From contig NZ_JAYLLH010000002.1 in assembly GCF_035818635.1 (NCBI RefSeq), positions 62,001 through 126,000 on the forward strand: DNA of 64,000 nt, given 5' to 3'. The stretch is from Mesobacterium_A hydrothermale. Its GTDB lineage: Bacteria > Pseudomonadota > Alphaproteobacteria > Rhodobacterales > Rhodobacteraceae. Under the pieces are notes generated by a model, which saw only the letters and a list, made by a program, of their open reading frames with translations, did not search any database and was not told the origin of the DNA. The translations under genes were made by a program, and so were the position numbers. This document shows positions 1 through 7,097 of the stretch, in pieces (the first letter of the stretch is position 1; each line of letters starts with the position of its first letter).

Positions 1-65
1 CAGCTCTCGTCGGGGTCGGCCTCGGCGCGGCTGGAGACGATACGGTTCAGTTCTTCCAGGGTCAT
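1..65 (-). CDS. hisE: Phosphoribosyl-ATP pyrophosphatase HisE, N-terminus only (cut by window edge)
   Basis: Only the first 21 codons are inside the window. The ATG at 65 shares the four bases ATGA with the hisF stop (62-65), so the two genes are translationally coupled. The visible peptide starts MTLEELNRIVSSRAEADPD, which matches the usual start of HisE, including the 'R..ADP(D/E)S' stretch. HisE hydrolyses phosphoribosyl-ATP to phosphoribosyl-AMP in histidine synthesis, and hisE directly after hisF is the common order in Rhodobacteraceae. The call rests on the short N-terminus plus position. Confidence 0.8.
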   Translation of the reverse strand, partial: MTLEELNRIVSSRAEADPDES

Positions 66-823
66 GTCAGCCTCATCGGGATTCCGGCCGCAGCCATATG
101 CGCCTTGGCCTCGGCAATGGTGTGGTCGCCAAAATGGAAGATCGACGCGGCAAGTACCGCGCTGGCATGGCCTTCGGTCACGCCTTCGACAAGGTGGTCC
201 AGAGTGCCAACCCCGCCCGAGGCGATGACAGGCACCGACACCGCATCTGAAATCGCCCGGGTCAGCGGCAGGTTGAACCCCGCCCGCGTGCCGTCGCGGT
301 CCATGCTGGTCAGAAGGATTTCGCCGGCGCCTTTTTCAACCACCGTGCGGGCGAAGTCTACCGCGTCGATGCCCGTGGATTTGCGGCCGCCATGGGTGAA
401 GATCTCCCACCGGCCGGGTTCGACGGTCTTGGCGTCGATGGCGACCACGATGCACTGGCTGCCGAACTGGTCGGCGGCCTCGGCCACCACGTCGGGGTTG
501 GCCACGGCGGCAGAGTTGAAGCTGACCTTGTCGGCGCCTGCCAGCAGCAGCGCCCGGACATCGGCCACGGTGCGCACGCCGCCGCCCACGGTCAACGGGA
601 TAAAGCACTGTTCGGCGGTGCGGGTGACCACGTCGAACATGGTGCCGCGGTTTTCATGGGTGGCGTGAATGTCGAGAAAGGTGATCTCGTCCGCGCCGGC
701 AGCGTCATAGGCGCGGGCTGCGTCCACCGGATCGCCGGCGTCGCGCAGATCGACGAAATTGACGCCCTTGACCACGCGGCCATCGGCGACATCAAGACAG
801 GGGATGATGCGGGTTTTCAGCAT
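62..823 (-). CDS. hisF: Imidazole glycerol phosphate synthase cyclase subunit HisF
   Basis: Full-length HisF (253 aa). With HisH it converts PRFAR and glutamine-derived ammonia to imidazole glycerol phosphate and AICAR, linking histidine and purine synthesis; cytoplasmic. The protein opens with MLKTRIIPCLDVADGRVVKG, the conserved HisF start whose Asp is the first catalytic acid. A (beta/alpha)8 barrel follows, with phosphate-binding glycines in TVGGGVRT and IASGGVG, and the second catalytic Asp in LLTSMDRDGT. The open frame extends 25 codons upstream, but the start at 823 is fixed by this conserved N-terminus. The stop overlaps the hisE start by 4 bases. The hisH/hisA genes usually found nearby are not in this window. 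Confidence 0.97.
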   Translation of the reverse strand: MLKTRIIPCLDVADGRVVKGVNFVDLRDAGDPVDAARAYDAAGADEITFLDIHATHENRGTMFDVVTRTAEQCFIPLTVGGGVRTVADVRALLLAGADKVSFNSAAVANPDVVAEAADQFGSQCIVVAIDAKTVEPGRWEIFTHGGRKSTGIDAVDFARTVVEKGAGEILLTSMDRDGTRAGFNLPLTRAISDAVSVPVIASGGVGTLDHLVEGVTEGHASAVLAASIFHFGDHTIAEAKAHMAAAGIPMRLT

Positions 824-900
824 ATCCGCCTTATGACGTGGATTTGGCTGTGGGGGAAGGGGGACAGTGGGGGAAGGGGGAATGCGCCTGCGGCGCATGC

Positions 901-954
901 GAGAGGCGCTGCCTCTCGCGCTCTCCGGGATATTTTTCGCCAGAAGAAGGCAGC
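901..954 (+). repeat. Dispersed hairpin/ATATTT intergenic element, copy 1
   Basis: A perfect 7-bp stem GAGAGGC-gct-GCCTCTC (901-917) is followed by CCGGGATATTTTTCGCCAGA and AGAAGG (purine tail to about 950). The same ATATTT core plus purine tail recurs at 4586, and in reverse orientation near 12990 and 18790. Here it lies between hisF and the next gene and points against both. Function unknown. Confidence 0.7.
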
Positions 955-959
955 AGCGG

Positions 960-1241
960 TCAAGCTGCCGGACGGTGGCGGGCGCGCCATTCCGTGAGGG
1001 CGGCGAGGATCAGCAGGACGGGTGTGCCCAGGGCGAGGCCGGTTTGTGCGAGCAGCAGGCCCGCGCCCTGCACCAGGATATCCAGTGCGGAGGTCGTGGT
1101 TTGATGTGCCAGCCACGCATCCGTGGCGATCAGCGCCAGCGTGGTCAGGGCAAGGGCGATCAGCACGCCGCGCGCCCGGGCAGAGCGGGTGAGGGCAGCA
1201 AGACCGAGCGACAGGGCGGGGATGAGGAGGAGGTGCAGCAT
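960..1241 (-). CDS. Small hydrophobic membrane protein, unknown function
   Basis: 93 aa, not recognised as a named family. The sequence is almost entirely hydrophobic, with three likely membrane spans (residues 3-17, 25-45 and 55-82) and a basic C-terminus (EWRARHRPAA) that would sit in the cytoplasm. It lies on the same strand as hisF, about 140 bases upstream of it, and 51 bases downstream of the DUF6476-like gene. The AUG at 1241 follows GC-rich sequence with no strong ribosome binding site, so the start is uncertain. Codon usage fits neighbouring genes and no better frame covers the interval. Confidence 0.5.
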   Translation of the reverse strand: MLHLLLIPALSLGLAALTRSARARGVLIALALTTLALIATDAWLAHQTTTSALDILVQGAGLLLAQTGLALGTPVLLILAALTEWRARHRPAA

Positions 1242-1292
1242 GGGGTCAGCTTGCCGCAGGTGGCACGGTTTGGGCAGTCAGGTATTCCTGAC

Positions 1293-1601
1293 TCAGTTCG
1301 CGGTCTGCAAGGCGATTTCCTGCGTGAGTGCACCGCTGTCGGCGTCGAAGATCAGGATGCGGTTGTCCGCTGTCACCACAGCATACCAGCCCGCGCCCCG
1401 GGTGAAGGCAGTGGCGGTTGTGCCGGCGGGCAGGGTGATGACCTCTGGCATGGGCACGGCGGGGCCGCTATAGCGGGACCAGATCAAGCCGACGATGATC
1501 ACGATGCCCGCGATCATCACCACCATCAGCACCGTCACCAGCAGGCGCAGGACCCGCAGGCTGGCGGGCAGTTCGAATTCCGGGTCGGGAGCGTTGTCCA
1601 T
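1293..1601 (-). CDS. DUF6476-like single-span membrane protein
   Basis: About 102 aa from the ATG at 1601 (MDNAPDPEFELPASLRVLR). The frame stays open 12 codons further to 1637, but those overlap the divergent pseudouridine synthase. One strong transmembrane helix (about residues 22-44: LLVTVLMVVMIAGIVIIVGL) follows a short acidic N-terminus. A periplasmic domain of about 60 residues with a beta-strand-like pattern (WYAVVTADNRILIFDADSG) completes it. I associate this architecture with the DUF6476 family of Rhodobacteraceae; function unknown. The start codon overlaps that of the next gene on the opposite strand, so the two are divergently arranged with essentially no spacer. Confidence 0.75.
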   Translation of the reverse strand: MDNAPDPEFELPASLRVLRLLVTVLMVVMIAGIVIIVGLIWSRYSGPAVPMPEVITLPAGTTATAFTRGAGWYAVVTADNRILIFDADSGALTQEIALQTAN

Positions 1602-2628
1602 GTCGTCCACCGTGATCTGTGTCACCATCGGCGCCAACCCGCCGTCGCGCCTTGATAAGGCGCTGGCCCGCGATGTGCCAGAGGAAGCAGCGCTGTCACG
1701 TACCCGGCTGGCCCGGCTGATCGCCGAAGGCGCCGTTGTGCGCGCGGGCCTGATCCTTGCGGACCCGAAGGCCCGGGTGGCCGAGGGGGACGAGATCGAG
1801 ATAACCGTGGCGGCAGCGCAGGACTATGATGTGCTGCCCGAGGATATCCCGCTGGACATCGCGTTCGAGGATGATGAGTTGATCGTGGTGAACAAACCTG
1901 CGGGCATGGTGGTGCATCCGGCGCCGGGGTCGCCCTCGGGCACATTGGTGAACGCGCTGCTGCATCATTTCGGCGGCACCCTGTCGGGGGTGGGTGGCGA
2001 AAAGCGCCCGGGCATCGTGCACCGGATCGACAAGGACACCAGCGGGCTGCTGGTGGTGGCGAAATCCGACCGGGCGCATCACGGGCTGGCAGCGCAGTTC
2101 GAAAAGCACAGCGCCGAGCGCGCCTATCTGGCGCTTTGCTATGGTGCACCCGATACCGGCGATCCGCGGCTGCGGGGCATACGGGGTGTGTCGGTCGAGC
2201 CGGGGGATGTGATCTGCGTCACATCGGACCTCGCGCGGCACCGGACCGACCGGCAAAAGCAGGCGGTCTATTTCGGCCACGGGCGCCATGCGGTCACGCG
2301 CGCCAAGGTGCTGGAGCGATTCGGAACGCCGCCCGCCGTGGCGCTGCTGGAATGCCGGTTGCAGACCGGGCGGACACATCAGATCCGGGTGCATATGGCG
2401 CATGCCGGCCATGGGCTGATTGGCGATCCGGTCTATGGTGGGCGGCGCAAGCTGTCTGACAGGGCCTTGCCCGCGGCGGCGATCGCCGCGATTGCGGGTT
2501 TTGGGCGGCAGGCCTTGCATGCCGCTGCCCTTGGTTTCGAACATCCCGTGACCGGCGCGTGGCTGGCGTTCGAAGCGGACGTGCCCGACGACATGGCCGG
2601 CCTTTTGGTGGCGCTGCGGGCGACGTAA
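1600..2628 (+). CDS. RluA-family 23S rRNA pseudouridine synthase (RluD-like)
   Basis: 342 aa from the ATG at 1600. An N-terminal S4-like RNA-binding domain (about residues 12-80: RLDKALARD..LSRTRLARLI..G.V) precedes the catalytic domain. The catalytic motif HRIDKDTSGLLVVAK carries the invariant nucleophilic Asp at residue 144. Further conserved motifs are ECRLQTGRTHQIRVHMAH and GDPVYGG, and length and domain order match RluD. The enzyme converts specific uridines of 23S rRNA to pseudouridine. The start at 1600 places about 11 residues before the S4 domain, as in homologues; a GTG at 1612 is an alternative. An rluD-type gene close to rpoH is common in this family. Confidence 0.93.
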   Translation: MSSTVICVTIGANPPSRLDKALARDVPEEAALSRTRLARLIAEGAVVRAGLILADPKARVAEGDEIEITVAAAQDYDVLPEDIPLDIAFEDDELIVVNKPAGMVVHPAPGSPSGTLVNALLHHFGGTLSGVGGEKRPGIVHRIDKDTSGLLVVAKSDRAHHGLAAQFEKHSAERAYLALCYGAPDTGDPRLRGIRGVSVEPGDVICVTSDLARHRTDRQKQAVYFGHGRHAVTRAKVLERFGTPPAVALLECRLQTGRTHQIRVHMAHAGHGLIGDPVYGGRRKLSDRALPAAAIAAIAGFGRQALHAAALGFEHPVTGAWLAFEADVPDDMAGLLVALRAT

Positions 2629-2647
2629 GTTCCGGCCGCGCGGGGTC

Positions 2648-3313
2648 TCAGGCCTTGCGGGTGAACAGCAGCCAAAGGCAAAGCCAGCTTTCTGCCACCA
2701 GCGGCAGAAGATAGGCCGGTTGCAGCACATGCACCAGTTCGGGGGCCAGCAGCCGGGTGAGCCCGCCCGCGACATACACGATCCCCGACAGGCCGATGCC
2801 CGCGTTAAGCAAGGTCGGTGCTTGCGTGCCGTGGCACAGAAGCCAGGCCATGATCATGCTGTTGACCCCGAAAAAGATCAGCCCGGTGTCATAGGCGATG
2901 GCGTGCTGCCCGGCCAACTGCAGCGCCAAGGCCGGTTCTCCGGCGGTGATCAGCGCCGGCACCGCAGCCAGGAAAATCACACCAACGGTGATCATCGCGG
3001 CCTGCATCAGCCGAAACACCAGGGCGGCGCGGGCGGCTGTTTCAGACACCGGACGAAGCAGGGTGAAGAAGGCCAGCGCAAGGCCGATATCGGCCAGGAT
3101 CATGATGATGTCGGCGCCGAGGCTGGCGCGGAACTGTGCAAGATTGGCGGCTATCGCCGGTGCCGGGGCCGCGGCAGACAGCAGCGGTGCCCGCAGCGCC
3201 AGTTCCCCGCCGACACCGGCAAGGATGATGACCAGATAGAATGCTCCGGCAAGGCGCATCAGCTTGCGGGAACTGGTTGGATTGTCGGCGACGGGAAGCG
3301 TTTGGGCAGACAT
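2648..3313 (-). CDS. DUF4386-type multi-pass membrane protein
   Basis: 221 aa from the ATG at 3313 (MSAQTLPVADNPTSSRKLMR). The open frame upstream to 3604 is not supported because it runs through the rpoH promoter region. About six transmembrane helices are visible, beginning LAGAFYLVIILAGVGGELAL; the loop with APLLSAAAPAPAIAANLA and the later VYVAGGLTRLLAPELVHVL are typical of DUF4386. Function is unknown. It is convergent with the pseudouridine synthase (stops 19 bases apart) and divergent from rpoH across a 305-base spacer. Confidence 0.8.
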   Translation of the reverse strand: MSAQTLPVADNPTSSRKLMRLAGAFYLVIILAGVGGELALRAPLLSAAAPAPAIAANLAQFRASLGADIIMILADIGLALAFFTLLRPVSETAARAALVFRLMQAAMITVGVIFLAAVPALITAGEPALALQLAGQHAIAYDTGLIFFGVNSMIMAWLLCHGTQAPTLLNAGIGLSGIVYVAGGLTRLLAPELVHVLQPAYLLPLVAESWLCLWLLFTRKA

Positions 3314-3618
3314 GTCTGGTGTCCTTTCAAAGGGGGGCGTTTGTCGTGAATGACGGTGTGAAAGGTGTAATTCATGCAGATCGGTATGGAAATTGCTGAG
3401 AAATTGACAAGAATGATGCAATAATGCATAGATTCGTGTCGCCTGACGGTCTGGTTTGTTGTAAACTGCACATGGGCGTGAAGCTGCTGACACAAGGATG
3501 GCCTTCACCCCGGTCCTGATTAACTTGTTGTTCACAGATTGCGGCCAGTCAGGCTTGAAACCGATGGGGTCGGTGCCTAGATTGGATGTTAAGACCCTAA
3601 ACATTGGAGAGAATTGGG
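3314..3618 (+). promoter_or_regulatory. rpoH upstream region with two candidate promoters
   Basis: No gene is visible in this 305-base spacer between the divergent DUF4386 gene and rpoH. Candidate P1 is TTGACA at 3404-3409 with an ATAGAT-like -10 at 3428-3433 (spacer 18). Candidate P2 is TTGAAA at 3555-3560 and TAGATT at 3578-3583 (spacer 17); its -35 reads CTTGAAA, which also resembles a sigma-32 -35 element, so rpoH self-activation is possible. P2 would give a leader of about 30 bases. The rpoH ribosome binding site is GGAGAG at 3606-3611. A short inverted repeat, ATGCA-ATAA-TGCAT, overlaps P1 at 3416-3429. Prediction only. Confidence 0.5.
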
Positions 3619-4515
3619 ATGAGCAACTACGGCAACCTGCCGGCCCCGTCGCCGGAAGCTGGGCTGAGCCGTTACTTGACCGAGATCCGGAAGTTTCCGC
3701 TTCTGGAACCGGAAGAGGAATACATGCTGGCCAAGCGCTGGGTCGAAAACGAAGACACCGAGGCCGCCCACAAGATGGTCACCAGCCACCTGCGGCTTGC
3801 GGCAAAGATTGCCATGGGCTATCGCGGCTATGGTCTGCCGCAGGCCGAAGTCATTTCCGAAGCCAACGTCGGCCTGATGCAGGCGGTCAAGCGGTTCGAC
3901 CCGGAAAAGGGTTTTCGCCTTGCGACCTATGCCATGTGGTGGATCCGGGCGAGCATCCAGGAATATATCCTGCGGTCCTGGTCGCTGGTGAAGATGGGCA
4001 CGACCAGTGCCCAGAAGAAGCTTTTCTTCAACCTGCGCAAGGCAAAATCGCGGATCGGGGCGCTGGAAGATGGCGACCTGCGCCCCGAGCATGTCGAGAA
4101 GATCGCCCACGACCTGGGCGTCACCGAGGACGAGGTCATCAGCATGAACCGGCGCCTGTCGGGTGGCGATGCGTCGCTGAACGCGACGATCAGCAGCGAC
4201 GGTGAAGGCGCGATGCAGTGGCAGGACTGGCTGGAGGACGAAGGCGCCGACCAGGCTGGCGACTATGAGGCACGCGATGAACTGGAAACCCGCCGTGCGC
4301 TGCTGGTGGAGGCGATGGAGGTTCTGAACGCGCGTGAAAAGGACATCCTGACCCAGCGGCGGTTGTCGGAGCGGCCGGTCACGCTGGAAGAACTGTCGGC
4401 GCAGTACGACGTCAGCCGCGAGCGTATTCGTCAGATCGAGGTGCGGGCGTTCGAGAAGTTGCAGAAAAAGATGCGCGACCTGGCGCGCGACCAGGGTCTG
4501 CTGAGCCTGACCTGA
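3619..4515 (+). CDS. rpoH: RNA polymerase heat-shock sigma factor RpoH (sigma-32)
   Basis: 298 aa. It directs RNA polymerase to heat-shock and, in this family, singlet-oxygen-response promoters. Region 2 is clear (ANVGLMQAVKRFDPEKGFRL then the -10 recognition part TYAMWWIRASIQEYIL). The diagnostic RpoH box QKKLFFNLRK starts at residue 132. Region 4.2 ends with SRERIRQIEVRAFEKLQKKM, the helix-turn-helix that reads the -35 element. The start at 3619 (MSNYGNLPAPSPEAG) follows GGAGAG and matches RpoH proteins of Rhodobacteraceae; five upstream codons are excluded. These bacteria often have two RpoH proteins; position next to an rluD-type gene favours RpoH-I. A perfect 11-bp hairpin follows 28 bases after the stop. 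Confidence 0.96.
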   Translation: MSNYGNLPAPSPEAGLSRYLTEIRKFPLLEPEEEYMLAKRWVENEDTEAAHKMVTSHLRLAAKIAMGYRGYGLPQAEVISEANVGLMQAVKRFDPEKGFRLATYAMWWIRASIQEYILRSWSLVKMGTTSAQKKLFFNLRKAKSRIGALEDGDLRPEHVEKIAHDLGVTEDEVISMNRRLSGGDASLNATISSDGEGAMQWQDWLEDEGADQAGDYEARDELETRRALLVEAMEVLNAREKDILTQRRLSERPVTLEELSAQYDVSRERIRQIEVRAFEKLQKKMRDLARDQGLLSLT

Positions 4516-4543
4516 CCTTTGAACGGGAGTTTCCCTGACCGGA

Positions 4544-4613
4544 CAAGAGGGGGCTCTGCCCCCTCTTGCCCGTCCGGGCAATTCACCCCCGGGATATTTT
4601 TCGCCAGAAGAAG
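4544..4613 (+). repeat. Dispersed hairpin/ATATTT element, copy 2 (rpoH 3' end)
   Basis: A perfect 11-bp stem with a 3-base loop (4544-4554 / 4558-4568: AAGAGGGGGC-tct-GCCCCCTCTT) is followed by a small GCCCG-tc-CGGGC stem and then the core GGGATATTTTTCGCCAGAAG (4591-4610). The hairpin lies 28 bases past the rpoH stop and could end or stabilise the transcript, but it has no T-run. The core is nearly identical to the copy at 920-950. Confidence 0.75.
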
Positions 4614-4673
4614 CCAGGGGTCTGTCTGTGCCTTTCTGTGTGCGCTAACATGCGTGCAGGATTGGAGGGCGAC

Positions 4674-5660
4674 ATGGCAGATCACGTCAGATGGGGCATT
4701 CTGGGGGCGGCGAAATTCGCCCGTGAACACATGGGACCGGCGATTCACGCGGCGCGGGGCGGCAGGCTTGCGGCGCTGGCCACGTCCGGTGCGGACAAGG
4801 CCGCACCCTTCGTCGATCGGGTGCCCGGGTTGGTGGTCCACGACAGTTACGAGGCGCTGCTGGCCGATCCGGGGATCGATGCGGTCTATGTCCCGCTGCC
4901 CAACCACCTGCATGTTGCCTGGACGCGAAAGGCGCTTGAGGCCGGCAAGCATGTCCTGTGCGAAAAGCCCATCGCCATGGCCGCGGAGGAGATCGACACC
5001 CTGATCGCGACACGCGACGCAACCGGGTTGCTGGCGGCCGAAGCCTATATGATCGTGCATCACCCGCAGTGGCAGAAAGCCAAGGCGCTGTATGAAAGCG
5101 GCGTGATCGGCGATCTTGTGCAGGTGCGCGCGGCGTTTTCCTATGACAATTCTGCCGACCCGGGAAACATCCGCAATTCCGCGGACTCCGGCGGCGGGGC
5201 GATACCCGATATCGGCGTCTACATCTTTGGGGGCACGCGTTTCGTGACTGGTCAGGAACCCGAAGAGATCCTGTCGGCGCAGGTGCGGCGCGAAAACGGG
5301 GTCGATGTCTGGACCCAGGTCACCGCGACTTTCCCGGGCTTCGCGTATTCCGGGATGGTGTCGATGCGCATGGCGCCGTGGCAAGAGGTCGTGTTTCACG
5401 GGACCACCGGCCTGATCCGCCTGACCGCGCCGTTCAACCCGAAGGTGTTTGGCGAGGCGCGGGTCGAACTTCTGGGCACCGACGGGGTGCACCATGAAAG
5501 CGTCTGGCGGTTCCCGGGCGACAACCACTACGTCCTGCAGGTCGAGGCGTTCAACAGGTCGGTGCTGATCGGGGCGGCCTATCCCTGTCCGCTGGAGTTT
5601 TCGCGCGGGACACAGGCGATGATCGATATGGTCTGGGCAAAGGAAAACGCGCCCGGGTGA
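4674..5660 (+). CDS. Gfo/Idh/MocA-family NAD(P)-dependent oxidoreductase
   Basis: 328 aa from the ATG at 4674, preceded by TTGGAGG. The N-terminal Rossmann domain begins RWGILGAAKFAREHMGPAI (variant GxxGxxxA dinucleotide motif). The family signature follows: AVYVPLPNHLHVAWTRKALE and the catalytic-site EKP in HVLCEKPIAM. The C-terminal alpha/beta domain contains GGGAIPDIGVYIFGGTRFV, where D/G-Y-type substrate residues are expected. Members reduce or oxidise sugars, inositols or dihydrodiols; the substrate cannot be told from sequence. No linked sugar genes are nearby. Upstream in-frame codons are excluded because they read through the dispersed repeat. Confidence 0.9.
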   Translation: MADHVRWGILGAAKFAREHMGPAIHAARGGRLAALATSGADKAAPFVDRVPGLVVHDSYEALLADPGIDAVYVPLPNHLHVAWTRKALEAGKHVLCEKPIAMAAEEIDTLIATRDATGLLAAEAYMIVHHPQWQKAKALYESGVIGDLVQVRAAFSYDNSADPGNIRNSADSGGGAIPDIGVYIFGGTRFVTGQEPEEILSAQVRRENGVDVWTQVTATFPGFAYSGMVSMRMAPWQEVVFHGTTGLIRLTAPFNPKVFGEARVELLGTDGVHHESVWRFPGDNHYVLQVEAFNRSVLIGAAYPCPLEFSRGTQAMIDMVWAKENAPG

Positions 5661-5696
5661 TCCCGGACGCGTTTCGTGAGGTCAGAGCCCTGGCGG

Positions 5697-6977
5697 TCAG
5701 GCGGCAGAGTTGCTGTTTGCCGTGTTGACCACCTTCGGCCGTGCCGGTCTGGCATTCTGGTCGATGAAATCCAGCACCAGCGGGCGGATGTTGTTGCGCC
5801 AGCTCTTGCCGGCGAAAATGCCGTAGTGTCCGGCGCCGGGTTCGACATGGCTGGCCTTCTTGCTGTCGGGCAGGCCGGTGCACAGGTTCAGCGCGGCGAT
5901 GCACTGGCCCGGCGCGGTGATGTCGTCCTTGTCGCCCTCGACGGTCTTGACCGCGACATTGGTGATCTTTCCGATGTCGACCTTGTGCCCGGCCACCACG
6001 AATTCGTTCTTGGCGATTTCGCAATTCTTGAAGATGCGTTCGACCGTCGACAGGTAGAATTCCGCGGTCATGTCCATCACGGCCAGGTATTCGTCATAGA
6101 ACCGGTTGTGGGCGTCGTGATCTGATGCTTCGCCCCGGGTGACGCGCATGATCTGGTCGGTGAAGGCCTTGGAGTGGCGCTCGGCGTTCATCGACATGAA
6201 AGAGGCCAACTGCAACAGGCCGGGATAAACCATGCGGCCCACACCCTTGTACTTGAAACCGACGCGCTGGATCATGGTCTCTTCGAGCTGGCCCATGGTG
6301 ACGCGGGCGCCAAAATCGGTCACGTCGGTGGCGGCGGCATCGGGATCGATCGGGCCACCGATCAGGGTCAGGGTACGCGGCTGCGCCTCTGGGTCGATTT
6401 CCGCCAGATAGGCGGTGGCGGCCAGCGTCAGAGGGGCGGGCTGGCAGACGGCGACGACATTGGTGTCCGGCCCCATGTGGCGCATGAAATCGACCAGGTA
6501 GAGCGTGTAGTCCTCGATGTCGAACTTGCCACAGCTGACGGGAATGTCGCGGGCGTTGTGCCAATCGGTGATATAGACTTCGCAATTGACCAGCAGCGAT
6601 TTCACGGTCGAGCGCAGCAGCGTCGCATAGTGGCCCGACATCGGTGCCACCAGCAGGATCTTGCGAGCCTGTTCTTCGCGCCCGGTGACGTTGAAATGGA
6701 TCAGGTTGCCGAAGGGTTTTTCAACCACGGTTTCGACGTTGACCAGGTGGTCCTTGCCGTCTTCGCAGGTGAAGGTGCGAATGCCCCAGTCAGGTTTGAC
6801 GACCATGCGTTCGAAGGTCCGCTCGGTGACTTCGCCCCAGGCGGCCATCCATTGAATTGCCGGGTTCGGCACAAATGCCATCCCCGGATACGAGGCGATG
6901 GTCCGGGCTGTCGCGCCCAACCACTGATTCGTATTTCGGGCCGATTCCATCAGGTCGTAGGTCGCCATGTAGCGCAT
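5697..6977 (-). CDS. phaZ: Intracellular polyhydroxyalkanoate depolymerase PhaZ
   Basis: 426 aa. It hydrolyses stored polyhydroxybutyrate granules to mobilise carbon. No signal peptide, as expected for the intracellular type. The alpha/beta-hydrolase nucleophile is a cysteine in a lipase-box-like context, VVAVCQPAPL (Cys178), as in the Ralstonia-type PhaZ. The catalytic His is in EPGAGHYGIF (His384), and an Asp is expected in DDITAPGQC. APMSGHYATLLR is another conserved stretch. The start at 6977 has AGGAG six bases upstream; the Met at 6968 is an alternative. It is divergent from phaC, so degradation and synthesis genes share one control region. Confidence 0.94.
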   Translation of the reverse strand: MRYMATYDLMESARNTNQWLGATARTIASYPGMAFVPNPAIQWMAAWGEVTERTFERMVVKPDWGIRTFTCEDGKDHLVNVETVVEKPFGNLIHFNVTGREEQARKILLVAPMSGHYATLLRSTVKSLLVNCEVYITDWHNARDIPVSCGKFDIEDYTLYLVDFMRHMGPDTNVVAVCQPAPLTLAATAYLAEIDPEAQPRTLTLIGGPIDPDAAATDVTDFGARVTMGQLEETMIQRVGFKYKGVGRMVYPGLLQLASFMSMNAERHSKAFTDQIMRVTRGEASDHDAHNRFYDEYLAVMDMTAEFYLSTVERIFKNCEIAKNEFVVAGHKVDIGKITNVAVKTVEGDKDDITAPGQCIAALNLCTGLPDSKKASHVEPGAGHYGIFAGKSWRNNIRPLVLDFIDQNARPARPKVVNTANSNSAA

Positions 6978-6997
6978 ATGCGTCTCCTTGCAGTGTT

Positions 6998-7016
6998 TTG
7001 CCTAATATTTAGGCAA
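6998..7016. promoter_or_regulatory. Perfect 19-bp inverted repeat in the phaZ/phaC spacer (operator candidate)
   Basis: TTGCCTAA-TAT-TTAGGCAA is perfectly symmetrical (arms 6998-7005 and 7009-7016). It lies 21 bases upstream of the phaZ start and 82 bases upstream of phaC. Its size and symmetry suit a dimeric repressor (MarR- or LacI-like). It does not resemble the PhaR box found nearer phaC. The cognate regulator is not in the window. Confidence 0.6.
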
Positions 7017-7062
7017 TCAGGGCCAAATCGTCGCTTTGCCCCCCGACCATGGCGACGGTATT

Positions 7063-7073
7063 CTGCACAGCAG
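7063..7073. promoter_or_regulatory. PhaR-type box upstream of phaC (CTGC-N3-GCAG)
   Basis: CTGCACAGCAG is an exact CTGC-N3-GCAG repeat 24 bases upstream of the phaC start. As I recall, PhaR of Paracoccus denitrificans binds TGC-rich sequence of this form. The same form appears in front of phaP, and a TGC-rich palindrome lies in front of phaR. The site would overlap the phaC transcription start or leader. Confidence 0.5.
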
Positions 7074-7097
7074 CGAAGATACGGGGGAATCGCGCAG

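Noticed and set aside
4544..4568. Classical intrinsic terminator for rpoH
   Set aside because: The 11-bp stem is perfect but no T-run follows; it is listed as part of the dispersed element and may act in another way.
6174..7097. Open extension of phaC upstream by about 300 codons
   Set aside because: It is the antisense of phaZ plus the divergent spacer; the PhaC N-terminus and ribosome binding site place the start at 7098.
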